Of a stretch of 21,000 bases of DNA, positions 1 to 6,093 are shown one piece after another. How positions within the stretch are numbered: position 1 is the first letter of the stretch; each line of letters begins with the position of its first letter. This DNA is from DATHVI01 sp035461385 (lineage in GTDB: Bacteria > Actinomycetota > Thermoleophilia > Solirubrobacterales > 70-9). The position numbers were made by a program, and so were the translations under genes. The DNA lies in contig DATHVI010000054.1 of assembly GCA_035461385.1 (NCBI GenBank), positions 1 to 21,000 on the forward strand, written 5' to 3'. Below the pieces are notes generated by a model, which was not told where the DNA came from, ran no database searches, and worked only from the letters and a program-made list of their open reading frames with translations.

Positions 1-791
1 GCAAGCGCGCCGGCGAGCACCCGCTGCCTCACGTGCTGTGCGTGATCGACGAGCTCGCCGACCTGATGATGGTCGCACCGTCCGAGGTCGAGGACTCGAT
101 CATCCGCTTGGCGCAGAAGTCGCGGGCGGTCGGAATCCACCTCGTGCTCGCGACCCAGCGCCCGTCGACCGACGTGATCACGGGGACGATCAAGGTCAAC
201 ATCCCGGCGCGGATCGCGTTCGCGGTCGCCTCCCAGGTCGACTCGCGGGTGATCCTCGACCAGGGCGGAGCCGAGAGCCTGCTCGGGCAGGGCGACATGC
301 TGTTCCGGCCGATCGGGACCTCGAAGCTGCAGCGGATCCAGGGCGCATTCGTGACCGAGGAGGAGATCGCGCGGATCTGCGGCCACTGGTCGAAGCAGGG
401 CGAGCCCGACTTCGATCCCGAGCTGCTCGAGGACCACAGCGAGCCCGACGAGGGCCCGTCGGACGGCGAGCTCGACGCCGACTCCGACGACCTGCTCGCC
501 GACGCGGCGAAGATCGTCGTCGAGAGCGAGACGGCGTCGGTGTCGATGCTCCAGCGCCGCCTGCGGGTCGGCTACACGCGCGCCGGAAGGCTGATCGACA
601 TGCTCGAGCGACGGGGGATCATCTCCGGGTACGAGGGGTCGAAGCCCCGGCAGGTGCTCGTCTCGGCCGCCGATCTCCCACGTTTGCTCGCGAACGAGGG
701 CGGCGCCGGGGCGTCCGATGACGACCGGCCCGATCGCGCTCCCGAGCCCGGAGTCGCCGACCCCGCCGACCTCGAGCGCCTGAAGACCTAG
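1..791 (+). CDS. ftsK: DNA translocase FtsK, C-terminal part (5' end outside window)
   Basis: FtsK is the hexameric, septum-located ATPase that pumps chromosome dimers and terminus DNA through the closing division site. The reading frame is open from base 3, so only the C-terminal ~262 residues are present and the Walker A loop lies upstream. Visible are the Walker B stretch VIDELADLMM just after the window start, the conserved LATQRPSTDVITG segment, and the sensor-like region ending in LLGQGDML. An acidic linker follows. Next is a winged-helix gamma domain (about bases 505-660, SMLQRRLRVGYTRAGRLIDM), which in this family reads polar KOPS-type sequences. A roughly 45-residue acidic, Pro/Asp-rich tail ends the protein. 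The family call is secure. FtsK and the related SpoIIIE cannot be told apart without the N-terminus. Confidence 0.95.
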   Translation, partial: KRAGEHPLPHVLCVIDELADLMMVAPSEVEDSIIRLAQKSRAVGIHLVLATQRPSTDVITGTIKVNIPARIAFAVASQVDSRVILDQGGAESLLGQGDMLFRPIGTSKLQRIQGAFVTEEEIARICGHWSKQGEPDFDPELLEDHSEPDEGPSDGELDADSDDLLADAAKIVVESETASVSMLQRRLRVGYTRAGRLIDMLERRGIISGYEGSKPRQVLVSAADLPRLLANEGGAGASDDDRPDRAPEPGVADPADLERLKT

Positions 792-795
792 TGCG

Positions 796-820
796 CCCCG
801 CCGGCGGCGGCAAGGCGGGG
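796..820 (+). terminator. Terminator-like GC hairpin after ftsK
   Basis: CCCCGCC (796-802) is a perfect inverted repeat of GGCGGGG (814-820) around an 11-base loop. It starts five bases after the ftsK stop and ends five bases before the putative -10 of the next gene. There is no T-tract, so termination is an inference; it may only separate two transcripts or protect a 3' end. Confidence 0.35.
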
Positions 821-824
821 TAGC

Positions 825-830
825 GACAAT
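825..830 (+). promoter_or_regulatory. Possible -10 element (GACAAT) of the RodZ-like gene
   Basis: GACAAT lies 9 bases before the ATG at 840, in the same place as clearer TANNNT hexamers before other genes here. The intervening bases hold no Shine-Dalgarno. The first base departs from consensus and no -35 is visible, so this is the weaker end of the series. Confidence 0.35.
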
Positions 831-839
831 AGGCCCGGC

Positions 840-1670
840 ATGGCGGAGTACGACGAGCGCGGCACGATGCAGATCGGCGAGGTGCTGAAGGGCGCCCGCA
901 CGCGGCAGGGACTCGACATCCGCACGGTCGAGGAGCGGACGAAGATCCGCACCAAGTATCTGCGGGCGCTCGAGAACGAGGAGTGGGACGTCCTCCCGAG
1001 CGCCGCCTACGCGAAGGGGTTCCTGCGCACCTACGGGCGCCTCCTCGGGCTCGACGCCGACGCGCTCGTCGACGAGTTCCGGCGCCAGGTCGAGGTTCCG
1101 TCGCGCCCTTCGTACCCGGTCGGCGGAGAGCCCGTCCTCGAGCGCCGCCGGCGCCTCGACGAGCGCCGGGGCGGCCCGCGCTGGGGTGCGATCCTCGGGG
1201 TCGCGGCGGCAGCCGTGGTCGTCTTCCTCCTCGTGCTCGGGCTCACCGGCGGGGACGACGACGGGGGCGGTGACCGCGCCGACCGCCGCGGGACCCGCCA
1301 GGAGCGCCAGGAGCGCCGGCGCGAGCGCCGGCAGCAGCGCCGGCAGGCCGTGCGCCGCGAGGCCGAGCAGGCCGCTGCCGGCCCGGTGCGCCTGCGGCTC
1401 GTCCTCCGCGACGACGTCCGCGTCTGCCTGATCGGCGACGGAGGCCGGCCGCTGATCGACGGCCAGGTGCTCCCGGGCGGGAGCGAGGAGCTGTTCGAGG
1501 CCGACCGGTTCAGGCTCGGGTTCCCGTCCGGATTCGCTCCCGACCAGCTCGGCCTCTTCGTCGACGGCGAGCGCAGGAGCCTGCCGGAGGTCGACGGCCC
1601 CGCTTCGTTCCGGATCCGCCCGCTCGGACGGATCCGCCGCGCCCCCGACCCCGGCCCGGGATGTCCGTGA
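840..1670 (+). CDS. RodZ-like membrane-anchored helix-turn-helix protein
   Basis: This 276-residue protein has the RodZ-type layout. A cytoplasmic HTH_25 domain (about residues 8-80, including TRQGLDIRTVEERTKI and AYAKGFLRTYGRLLGL) is followed by one transmembrane helix (about 116-138) and an extracytoplasmic C-terminal domain resembling DUF4115 (about 180-265). RodZ proteins link MreB or the elongation machinery to the membrane; in actinomycetes the role is less clear, so a cell-shape function is inferred from family only. An odd feature is the Arg-rich stretch directly after the helix (about residues 143-170), predicted to lie outside the cytoplasm. The gene sits between ftsK and cinA and overlaps cinA by 10 bases, suggesting co-transcription. 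The start at 840 fits the start of homology; there is no Shine-Dalgarno. Confidence 0.8.
   Translation: MAEYDERGTMQIGEVLKGARTRQGLDIRTVEERTKIRTKYLRALENEEWDVLPSAAYAKGFLRTYGRLLGLDADALVDEFRRQVEVPSRPSYPVGGEPVLERRRRLDERRGGPRWGAILGVAAAAVVVFLLVLGLTGGDDDGGGDRADRRGTRQERQERRRERRQQRRQAVRREAEQAAAGPVRLRLVLRDDVRVCLIGDGGRPLIDGQVLPGGSEELFEADRFRLGFPSGFAPDQLGLFVDGERRSLPEVDGPASFRIRPLGRIRRAPDPGPGCP
1302..1341 (+). repeat. Short GAGCGCC direct repeats coding the Arg-rich linker
   Basis: GAGCGCC occurs at 1302-1308, 1311-1317 and 1323-1329, with a variant CAGCGCC at 1335-1341, spaced 9 to 12 bases and so in phase with codons. The repeats encode Glu/Gln-Arg units of the RodZ-like linker and look like local slippage expansion. 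Confidence 0.6.
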
Positions 1671-2980
1671 CTGCCGATCAAGGGCGCGCCGCCGAGCGCC
1701 CGGGGGATATCCGCGCGGGAATCCTGGTCACCGGGACCGAGGTGATCACCGGTCGGATCAGCGACCGAAACGGTCCCTGGATCTCGGAGCGGCTCGCCGA
1801 GCTCGGGATCGAGGTCGCGCAGATCATCGTCGTCGCCGACCGCCCAGCCGACCTCGAGGCGGCGCTTCGGTTCCTCGCCGCCGAGGGCTGCGACCTGATC
1901 GTCACCAGCGGTGGCCTCGGGCCGACCGCGGACGACCTCACGGCCGAGATCGTCGCCCGCTTCGCCGGTCGGCCGATGGTCCTCGACCGCGAGCTCGAGC
2001 GCCGGATCGGCGAGATCGTCTCCGGGTTCACGCGGCGGCTTCGCTTCGACCCCGAGGCGATGCGCGAGGGAACCCGCAAGCAGGCGATGGTCCCCGAGGG
2101 CGCGACGCCGATCGACCCGGCGGGCACCGCCCCGGGCCTCGTCGTCGCCGGCTCGGGCGGCCCGGTGATCGTCGTCATGCCGGGGCCGCCGCGCGAGCTC
2201 CACGCGATGTGGCCGCAGGCGCTCGCGACTCCCGACGTTCGAGCGGTGATCGAGCGGGCCGCGCCGGCGGCGACGCGGACGATCCGGATGTTCGGCGTCA
2301 CCGAGTCGGAGGTTGCGAAGACGCTGCGGGAGGTCGAGGCCGAGGTAGATCTGGAACCGCTCGAGATCACCACCTGCCTGCGGCGCGGCGAGCTCGAGAT
2401 CGACGTCCGCCACCGCCCCGGCGGAGAGCAGGCAACCGAGCGGCTCGTCGCCGAGCTGGCCCGGCGCCACGGCCGGGCGCTGTTCAGCACCGACGGCGCG
2501 AGCGTCGACGAGCAGGTGGCGGAGCTGCTCAGCGGCCGGACGATCGCGCTCGCCGAGTCCTCGACCGGCGGGATGCTCGCGGCTCGACTCACCGACCTCC
2601 CCGGAGCCTCCGCCTACCTCGCCGGCTCGATCGTCGCCTACTCGAACGCCGCGAAGATCAGCCTGCTCGGCGTCGACCCCGATCTGATCGACGCCCACGG
2701 CGCGGTCTCGAGGCAGGTCGCCGAGGCGATGGCCCGCGGGGCGATCGAGCGATTCGGCGCCGACGTCACCTGCGCGATCAGCGGCATCGCCGGACCGGGC
2801 GGCGCGACCGAGGCGAAGCCGGTCGGCTACACCTGCATCGATGTCCGCGAGGCGTCCGGCCGCACGCTCGCGCGGGACCCGGTGATCCCGGGCGACCGGG
2901 CGGAGGTCCGCGAGCGGACGACGACCGTGGCGCTGCACATGCTGCGCCGCCTGCTCGCCGGCGAGGAGCTCGACGATTGA
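1661..2980 (+). CDS. cinA: CinA-family protein (MoCF domain plus nicotinamide-nucleotide amidase domain)
   Basis: The 439-residue protein has both CinA domains. The N-terminal molybdopterin-binding-like (COG1058) domain spans about residues 19-190, with ILVTGTEVITGRISDRNGPW and TSGGLGPTADDLT, the latter typical of ADP-ribose/NMN-processing CinA. The C-terminal PncC-type NMN amidase domain spans about 270-435, with AESSTGGMLAARLT and the ISGIAGPGGATEAKPVG loop. The family converts NMN to NaMN in NAD salvage. cinA next to recA is a common bacterial arrangement. The ATG at 1661 overlaps the upstream gene by 10 bases. An in-frame GTG at 1667 would give a classical GTGA overlap and trim a poorly conserved N-terminus, so it is an equally good start. 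No Shine-Dalgarno decides between them. Confidence 0.93.
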   Translation: MSVTADQGRAAERPGDIRAGILVTGTEVITGRISDRNGPWISERLAELGIEVAQIIVVADRPADLEAALRFLAAEGCDLIVTSGGLGPTADDLTAEIVARFAGRPMVLDRELERRIGEIVSGFTRRLRFDPEAMREGTRKQAMVPEGATPIDPAGTAPGLVVAGSGGPVIVVMPGPPRELHAMWPQALATPDVRAVIERAAPAATRTIRMFGVTESEVAKTLREVEAEVDLEPLEITTCLRRGELEIDVRHRPGGEQATERLVAELARRHGRALFSTDGASVDEQVAELLSGRTIALAESSTGGMLAARLTDLPGASAYLAGSIVAYSNAAKISLLGVDPDLIDAHGAVSRQVAEAMARGAIERFGADVTCAISGIAGPGGATEAKPVGYTCIDVREASGRTLARDPVIPGDRAEVRERTTTVALHMLRRLLAGEELDD

Positions 2981-3005
2981 CCGCTCGCCGCGGCTCCCTG
3001 CCGGG

Positions 3006-3491
3006 ATGCTGATCGCGATCACCGCCGATACGCACCTGCGTGATCCGAGCGGTCTCCCGGAGCGCTGCGCGGAGCTTGCGGCGGCGGCCGACCTGGTCGT
3101 GCACGCGGGCGACTTCACCTCGCTCGCGGCACTCGAGGCGTTCGATCGCCTCGCCAAGCGCCTGATCGCCGTCCACGGCAACGTCGATGCGCCCGAAGTC
3201 GTCGCCGCCCTGCCAGAGGAGACGACGGTGCGGGTTGGAGGGGTCGAGCTCGGCATCGTCCACGACGCCGGGCCCCGTCGCGGGCGCCTCGCCCGCCTGA
3301 GGCGACGGTTCCCGACCGCCGACGCGGTCGTCTTCGGGCACTCGCACCTTCCCCTCTGCGAGCGCGAGGAGGACTTTCAGATCTTCAATCCGGGCAGCCC
3401 GACGCAGCGTCGGCGCGCCCCGGCGCACGCAGTCGGCCTCGCCGATGCCGCCTCGGGTTCGATTCGCTTCGAACACGTCACGATTTCCTGA
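3006..3491 (+). CDS. YfcE/MJ0936-type metallophosphoesterase
   Basis: This 161-residue protein carries the ordered metal-binding motifs of small calcineurin-like phosphoesterases: an N-terminal TADTH, HAGDF near residue 36, HGNVDA near 58, VHD near 84 and GHSHLP near 112. The C-terminal half holds the family's FNPGSPTQRR segment. Relatives hydrolyse phosphodiesters or nucleotides with two metal ions; the physiological substrate is unknown. It begins 25 bases after the cinA stop with no promoter hexamer close to the ATG, so it is probably in the cinA transcript. The length is normal for the family and the start matches the conserved N-terminal beta strand. Confidence 0.88.
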   Translation: MLIAITADTHLRDPSGLPERCAELAAAADLVVHAGDFTSLAALEAFDRLAKRLIAVHGNVDAPEVVAALPEETTVRVGGVELGIVHDAGPRRGRLARLRRRFPTADAVVFGHSHLPLCEREEDFQIFNPGSPTQRRRAPAHAVGLADAASGSIRFEHVTIS

Positions 3492-3524
3492 CACCGGGCG
3501 CGTACTTCGCTCCGGGGCGCGGAC

Positions 3525-3530
3525 TACGGT
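3525..3530 (+). promoter_or_regulatory. -10 element (TACGGT) giving a leaderless thpR start
   Basis: TACGGT ends exactly 6 bases before the ATG at 3537, the usual distance from a -10 hexamer to the transcription start, so transcription should begin at or within a base or so of the start codon. No Shine-Dalgarno lies between. No -35 is recognisable. Confidence 0.6.
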
Positions 3531-3536
3531 CTGGCG

Positions 3537-4160
3537 ATGGCGAAGGAACGGCTGAAGAGCCCCCGGGCGCGTCTTTTCGTCGCGCTCGACCTGCCCGAGC
3601 GCGTTCGCGACGGGCTTGCCCGCTGGCAGAGGCGCGAATGCACCGATCCGGCGCTGCGGCCGGTGCCGGCGCACGCCCTGCACGTGACCCTGTGCTTCCT
3701 CGGCTACCAGCCGGAGAAGGAGATCGACCGGATCGCCGAGGTCGTCGCCGGGCCGGCGCCGCGGCCGGTGCCGATGCGCTTCGACCCCGATCCGGTGCCG
3801 CTGCCGAAGGGGCGCCCGCGCCTATTCGCGATCGGGGCCGATGCCGAGGCGGCGGTCGAGCTCCAGGGGGAGGTCTCCGACGCGCTCGAGGCCGAGCGCC
3901 TGTACCGGCCGGAGAAGCGCGACTTCTGGCCCCACGTCACCGTCGCCCGCGTTCGTCCCGAGCGCTCACACGGCGGCCCGCCGCGAAGCCGACGGGGGAG
4001 GCCACAGCGGGTCGAGCGTCCGCCTGGGGCGCTTCCGAGGAGCCTCCTGGACCCGTTTTCTGGCGTCCGGGTCGCTCTCTACCGTTCGATCCTCAAGCCC
4101 CAGGGGGCCGAGTACGTGTCCCTGGCGGGCGTCGACTTGCCGTCCGCGACGGGCGTTTGA
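3537..4160 (+). CDS. thpR: RNA 2',3'-cyclic phosphodiesterase / 2'-5' RNA ligase family protein (ThpR)
   Basis: A 207-residue 2H phosphoesterase. Both signature His-x-Thr-x motifs are present, HVTL at residues 49-52 and HVTV at 133-136. The N-terminal strand RLFVALDLPERVRDGL matches the family start. ThpR enzymes open 2',3'-cyclic phosphate ends of RNA and can ligate tRNA halves in vitro; the in vivo role is unresolved. After the second motif there is an Arg/Pro/Gly-rich stretch (about 140-170) that is poorly conserved and probably a surface loop. The gene lies 15 bases before recA, and its final bases run into the recA Shine-Dalgarno, so the two are likely co-transcribed. A half SOS-like TCGAAC at 3469-3474 has no matching second arm. 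Confidence 0.88.
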   Translation: MAKERLKSPRARLFVALDLPERVRDGLARWQRRECTDPALRPVPAHALHVTLCFLGYQPEKEIDRIAEVVAGPAPRPVPMRFDPDPVPLPKGRPRLFAIGADAEAAVELQGEVSDALEAERLYRPEKRDFWPHVTVARVRPERSHGGPPRSRRGRPQRVERPPGALPRSLLDPFSGVRVALYRSILKPQGAEYVSLAGVDLPSATGV

Positions 4161-4168
4161 AGAGGTGA
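4161..4168 (+). promoter_or_regulatory. Ribosome binding site of recA
   Basis: AGAGGTGA directly after the thpR stop lies 7 bases before the recA ATG. It is one of the clearest Shine-Dalgarno sites in the window and contrasts with the leaderless-type starts. Confidence 0.8.
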
Positions 4169-4175
4169 ATGAGAA

Positions 4176-5297
4176 ATGGCTGCTGAGAAGAAGACGAACC
4201 TGAAGCCCGCCGACGCCAAGGAGGCGAAGGCGAAGGAGGCGGCGCTCGAGGCCGCGAAGAAGCAGATCGAGAAGGACTTCGGCCAGGGGTCGCTGATGAA
4301 GCTCGGCGAGCGCGGCGCGGTCGACGTCGACGCGATCCCGACCGGCTCGCTGTCGCTCGACCTCGCGCTCGGGGTCGGCGGGGTGCCGCGGGGGCGGATC
4401 GTCGAGGTCTTCGGCCCCGAGTCGTCGGGAAAGACGACGCTCGTCTACCACATCATCGCCGAGGCCCAGGCGCGCGGCGGGGTCTGCGCGTTCGTCGACG
4501 CCGAGCACGCGATCGACCCCGTCTACGCGAAGCGGATCGGGGTCGACATCGACGAGCTGCTGGTCTCGCAGCCCGACTACGGCGAGCAGGCGCTCGAGAT
4601 CGTCGACGTCCTCGTCCGCTCGGGCGCGGTCGACGTCGTCGCCGTCGACTCGGTCGCCGCGCTCACCCCGCGGGTCGAGCTCGAGGGCCAGATGGGGGAG
4701 ACCCAGGTCGGCCTCCAGGCGCGGCTGATGTCGCAGGCGCTGCGCAAGCTCGCCGGCAACCTCAACCGCGCGAAGACCGTCTGCGTGTTCACGAACCAGA
4801 TCCGCGAGAAGATCGGGGTGATGTTCGGTTCTCCGGAAACGCAACCCGGCGGCCGCGCGCTCAAGTTCTATTGCTCGCAGCGGCTCGACATGCGGCGGAT
4901 CGAGACCCTTAAGGAGGGCGCCGAGGCGGTCGGCAACCGGGTCCGGGTGAAGGTGGTCAAGAACAAGGTCGCCGCCCCCTTCCGCCAGGCGGAGTTCGAC
5001 ATCGAGTACGGGACCGGGATCTCGCACGAGGGCTGCCTGCTCGACCTCGCGCTCGAGCACGAGCTGGTCCAGAAGTCGGGCTCGTTCTTCTCCTACGGCG
5101 AGCTGCGGCTCGGCCAGGGCCGCAGCAACACGAAGCAGTACCTGGCCGACAACCCCGAGCTCGCCGGCGAGATCGAGCTGAAGCTGTTCGAGAAGCTCGG
5201 CGTCGACCGGGCCCCGCGGCCGGTCCCGGCTGCCGCGGAGCCTGAGGGCGGGCCCGAGATCGCCGCCGAGCCCGAGGCCGAGCGCAAGGCCGCATAG
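4176..5297 (+). CDS. recA: Recombinase RecA
   Basis: A 373-residue RecA, which forms filaments on single-stranded DNA, drives strand exchange and triggers LexA cleavage. The Walker A loop GPESSGKTT is at residues 80-88. The core motifs FVDAEHAIDPVYAKRIGVD and VAVDSVAALTPRVELEG are intact, and there is an acidic/Ala-rich C-terminal tail. A roughly 30-residue Lys/Glu/Ala-rich N-terminal extension precedes the core. DNA-binding loop L2 reads GSPETQPGG (218-226), where most RecA proteins have ETT(T/P)GG, and is followed by FYCSQRLDM rather than the usual FYxSVRLD. The codons at 4827-4844 (GGT, TCT, GAA, CAA) are unlike the otherwise G/C-ending gene. No SOS box is visible before it. Expression probably comes from the thpR transcript, with a weak TACCGT at 4080-4085 as a possible internal -10. 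Confidence 0.98.
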   Translation: MAAEKKTNLKPADAKEAKAKEAALEAAKKQIEKDFGQGSLMKLGERGAVDVDAIPTGSLSLDLALGVGGVPRGRIVEVFGPESSGKTTLVYHIIAEAQARGGVCAFVDAEHAIDPVYAKRIGVDIDELLVSQPDYGEQALEIVDVLVRSGAVDVVAVDSVAALTPRVELEGQMGETQVGLQARLMSQALRKLAGNLNRAKTVCVFTNQIREKIGVMFGSPETQPGGRALKFYCSQRLDMRRIETLKEGAEAVGNRVRVKVVKNKVAAPFRQAEFDIEYGTGISHEGCLLDLALEHELVQKSGSFFSYGELRLGQGRSNTKQYLADNPELAGEIELKLFEKLGVDRAPRPVPAAAEPEGGPEIAAEPEAERKAA

Positions 5298-5305
5298 GCG
5301 TCGGC

Positions 5306-5761
5306 GTGCCCGAGGACGCGTTCGAGCGCGCGCTCGAGGCCCTCGACCGCAAGGAGCGCACGACCGCCGAGCTCGAGCGCTGGCTCGCCGAGCGCGGCTT
5401 CGAGCGCCCTGAGGTGGACGACGCGATCGGCAGGCTCGCCGAGGCGGGCGCGCTCGACGACGAGCGCTTCGCCCGCCGCTTCGCCGAGGACAAGCGCGAG
5501 CTTCGCGGCTGGGGGCCGGAGCGGATCCGCGAGGCGCTCGAGGCCCGCGGCTTGGCGCCCGAGCTGGTCGCCGGGGCGCTCGCTGCCGAGGGGCCGGACG
5601 ACCAGCTCGACCGCGCGCTCGAGCTGCTCGAACGCCGCGGCGAGCCGGCCGGCGACGAGGCCGGCCGCGCCCGCGCGCTCGCCTACCTGGTCCGCCGCGG
5701 ATACGACTCCGAGGTCGCCTATGCCGCGGTCCGCCGTCACGGCGCCCCGAGCCCGACCTGA
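5306..5761 (+). CDS. recX: Regulatory protein RecX
   Basis: A 151-residue RecX, a small helical-repeat protein that binds inside the RecA filament groove and limits its growth. The three RecX repeats can be followed: one around residues 8-50 (RKERTTAELERWLAERGF, then VDDAIGRLAEAGALDDERFARRFAEDK), a second containing GPERIREALEARGL, and a third ending in ARALAYLVRRGYDSEVAYAAVR. It starts on GTG 8 bases after the recA stop, the usual recA-recX linkage, which implies co-transcription. The Shine-Dalgarno is weak, so coupling to recA translation is likely. Confidence 0.9.
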   Translation: MPEDAFERALEALDRKERTTAELERWLAERGFERPEVDDAIGRLAEAGALDDERFARRFAEDKRELRGWGPERIREALEARGLAPELVAGALAAEGPDDQLDRALELLERRGEPAGDEAGRARALAYLVRRGYDSEVAYAAVRRHGAPSPT

Positions 5762-5778
5762 GGCGCCGGTCGCCGGCC

Positions 5779-5807
5779 TTGCGTTCGCGGACGGCCGTCT
5801 CTACGAT
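5779..5807 (+). promoter_or_regulatory. Sigma-70-like promoter upstream of rny
   Basis: TTGCGT (5779-5784), a 17-base spacer and TACGAT (5802-5807) match the spacing of a housekeeping promoter, with 3/6 and 4/6 consensus bases. It would make a leader of about 280 bases before rny, or a stand-alone small RNA. Confidence 0.5.
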
Positions 5808-6077
5808 CCGAACTGCGGTCGTTGACCGCCCAAAGATGCCTAAGGTCAGCTGAAACGTAAGACTTCTCAACCGACTCTTTGAGACTTCGCAGATGATGCT
5901 CAGTCACAGGCAGGCAGGGAGGACCGCTCTCTAGCGACTCCGCCATCGGGCGTCGTCGCGCGCGGCCGTTGCCCGCGGGTGGCGACGAAGGACCAGCAGA
6001 CCAACCGCCTCTTGGGCCGCGGCCGCGGTGGCCGGAGCCACCGGATAGCGAGAGCGACCAAGAACCGGTCGTCGGCC

Positions 6078-6083
6078 GGAGGG
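6078..6083 (+). promoter_or_regulatory. Ribosome binding site of rny
   Basis: GGAGGG followed by AGAGAGA lies 10 bases before the ATG at 6094. This purine run supports that start over any upstream one. The frame is closed by a TAG at 6046-6048, so the protein cannot extend further upstream than that. Confidence 0.65.
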
Positions 6084-6093
6084 AGAGAGACCG

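Larger units (their letters stand above)
5762..6093 (+). other. 332-base non-coding leader region before rny, with hairpins and lower GC
   Basis: No credible gene lies here. After the recX stop comes a small GCCGG/CCGGC hairpin (5765-5777) without a T-tract, then a sigma-70-like pair (5779-5807). Transcription would start near 5814. The following ~115 bases are markedly richer in A and T than the surroundings. They contain GCGGTC-GTT-GACCGC (5815-5829), the 8-base palindrome TCAGCTGA (5846-5853), an interrupted hairpin CTCAA/TTGAG plus AAG/CTT (5859-5887) and three CAGG repeats (5907-5918). Further on there is a perfect 7-bp stem CGGTGGC/GCCACCG with loop CGGA (6026-6043). The region could be a structured 5' leader of rny or a separate small RNA; I recognise no known RNA family. 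Confidence 0.55.

Noticed and set aside
1031..3256. Minus-strand open frame of about 740 codons opposite the RodZ-like gene, cinA and part of the phosphoesterase gene
   Set aside because: It is a shadow of conserved plus-strand genes; low-complexity composition and no domain.
3468..3484. Possible SOS (LexA) box before thpR-recA
   Set aside because: Only the left arm TCGAAC matches the actinomycete palindrome; the right arm does not, and it lies inside the phosphoesterase gene end.
3966..5870. Minus-strand open frame of about 630 codons opposite thpR end, recA and recX
   Set aside because: recA and recX are certain; the antisense translation is repetitive Arg/Leu/Asp sequence without homology signals.
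5737..5946. Small minus-strand open frame of 69 codons in the recX-rny gap
   Set aside because: Third positions lack the G/C bias of real genes here, there is no Shine-Dalgarno or -10 before it, and it overlaps the end of recX and the structured leader.
5762..6093. tRNA, tmRNA or known riboswitch in the rny leader
   Set aside because: I found no cloverleaf, no GGTTCGA-type T-loop with CCA end, no tag-peptide frame and no recognisable aptamer core; only generic hairpins.
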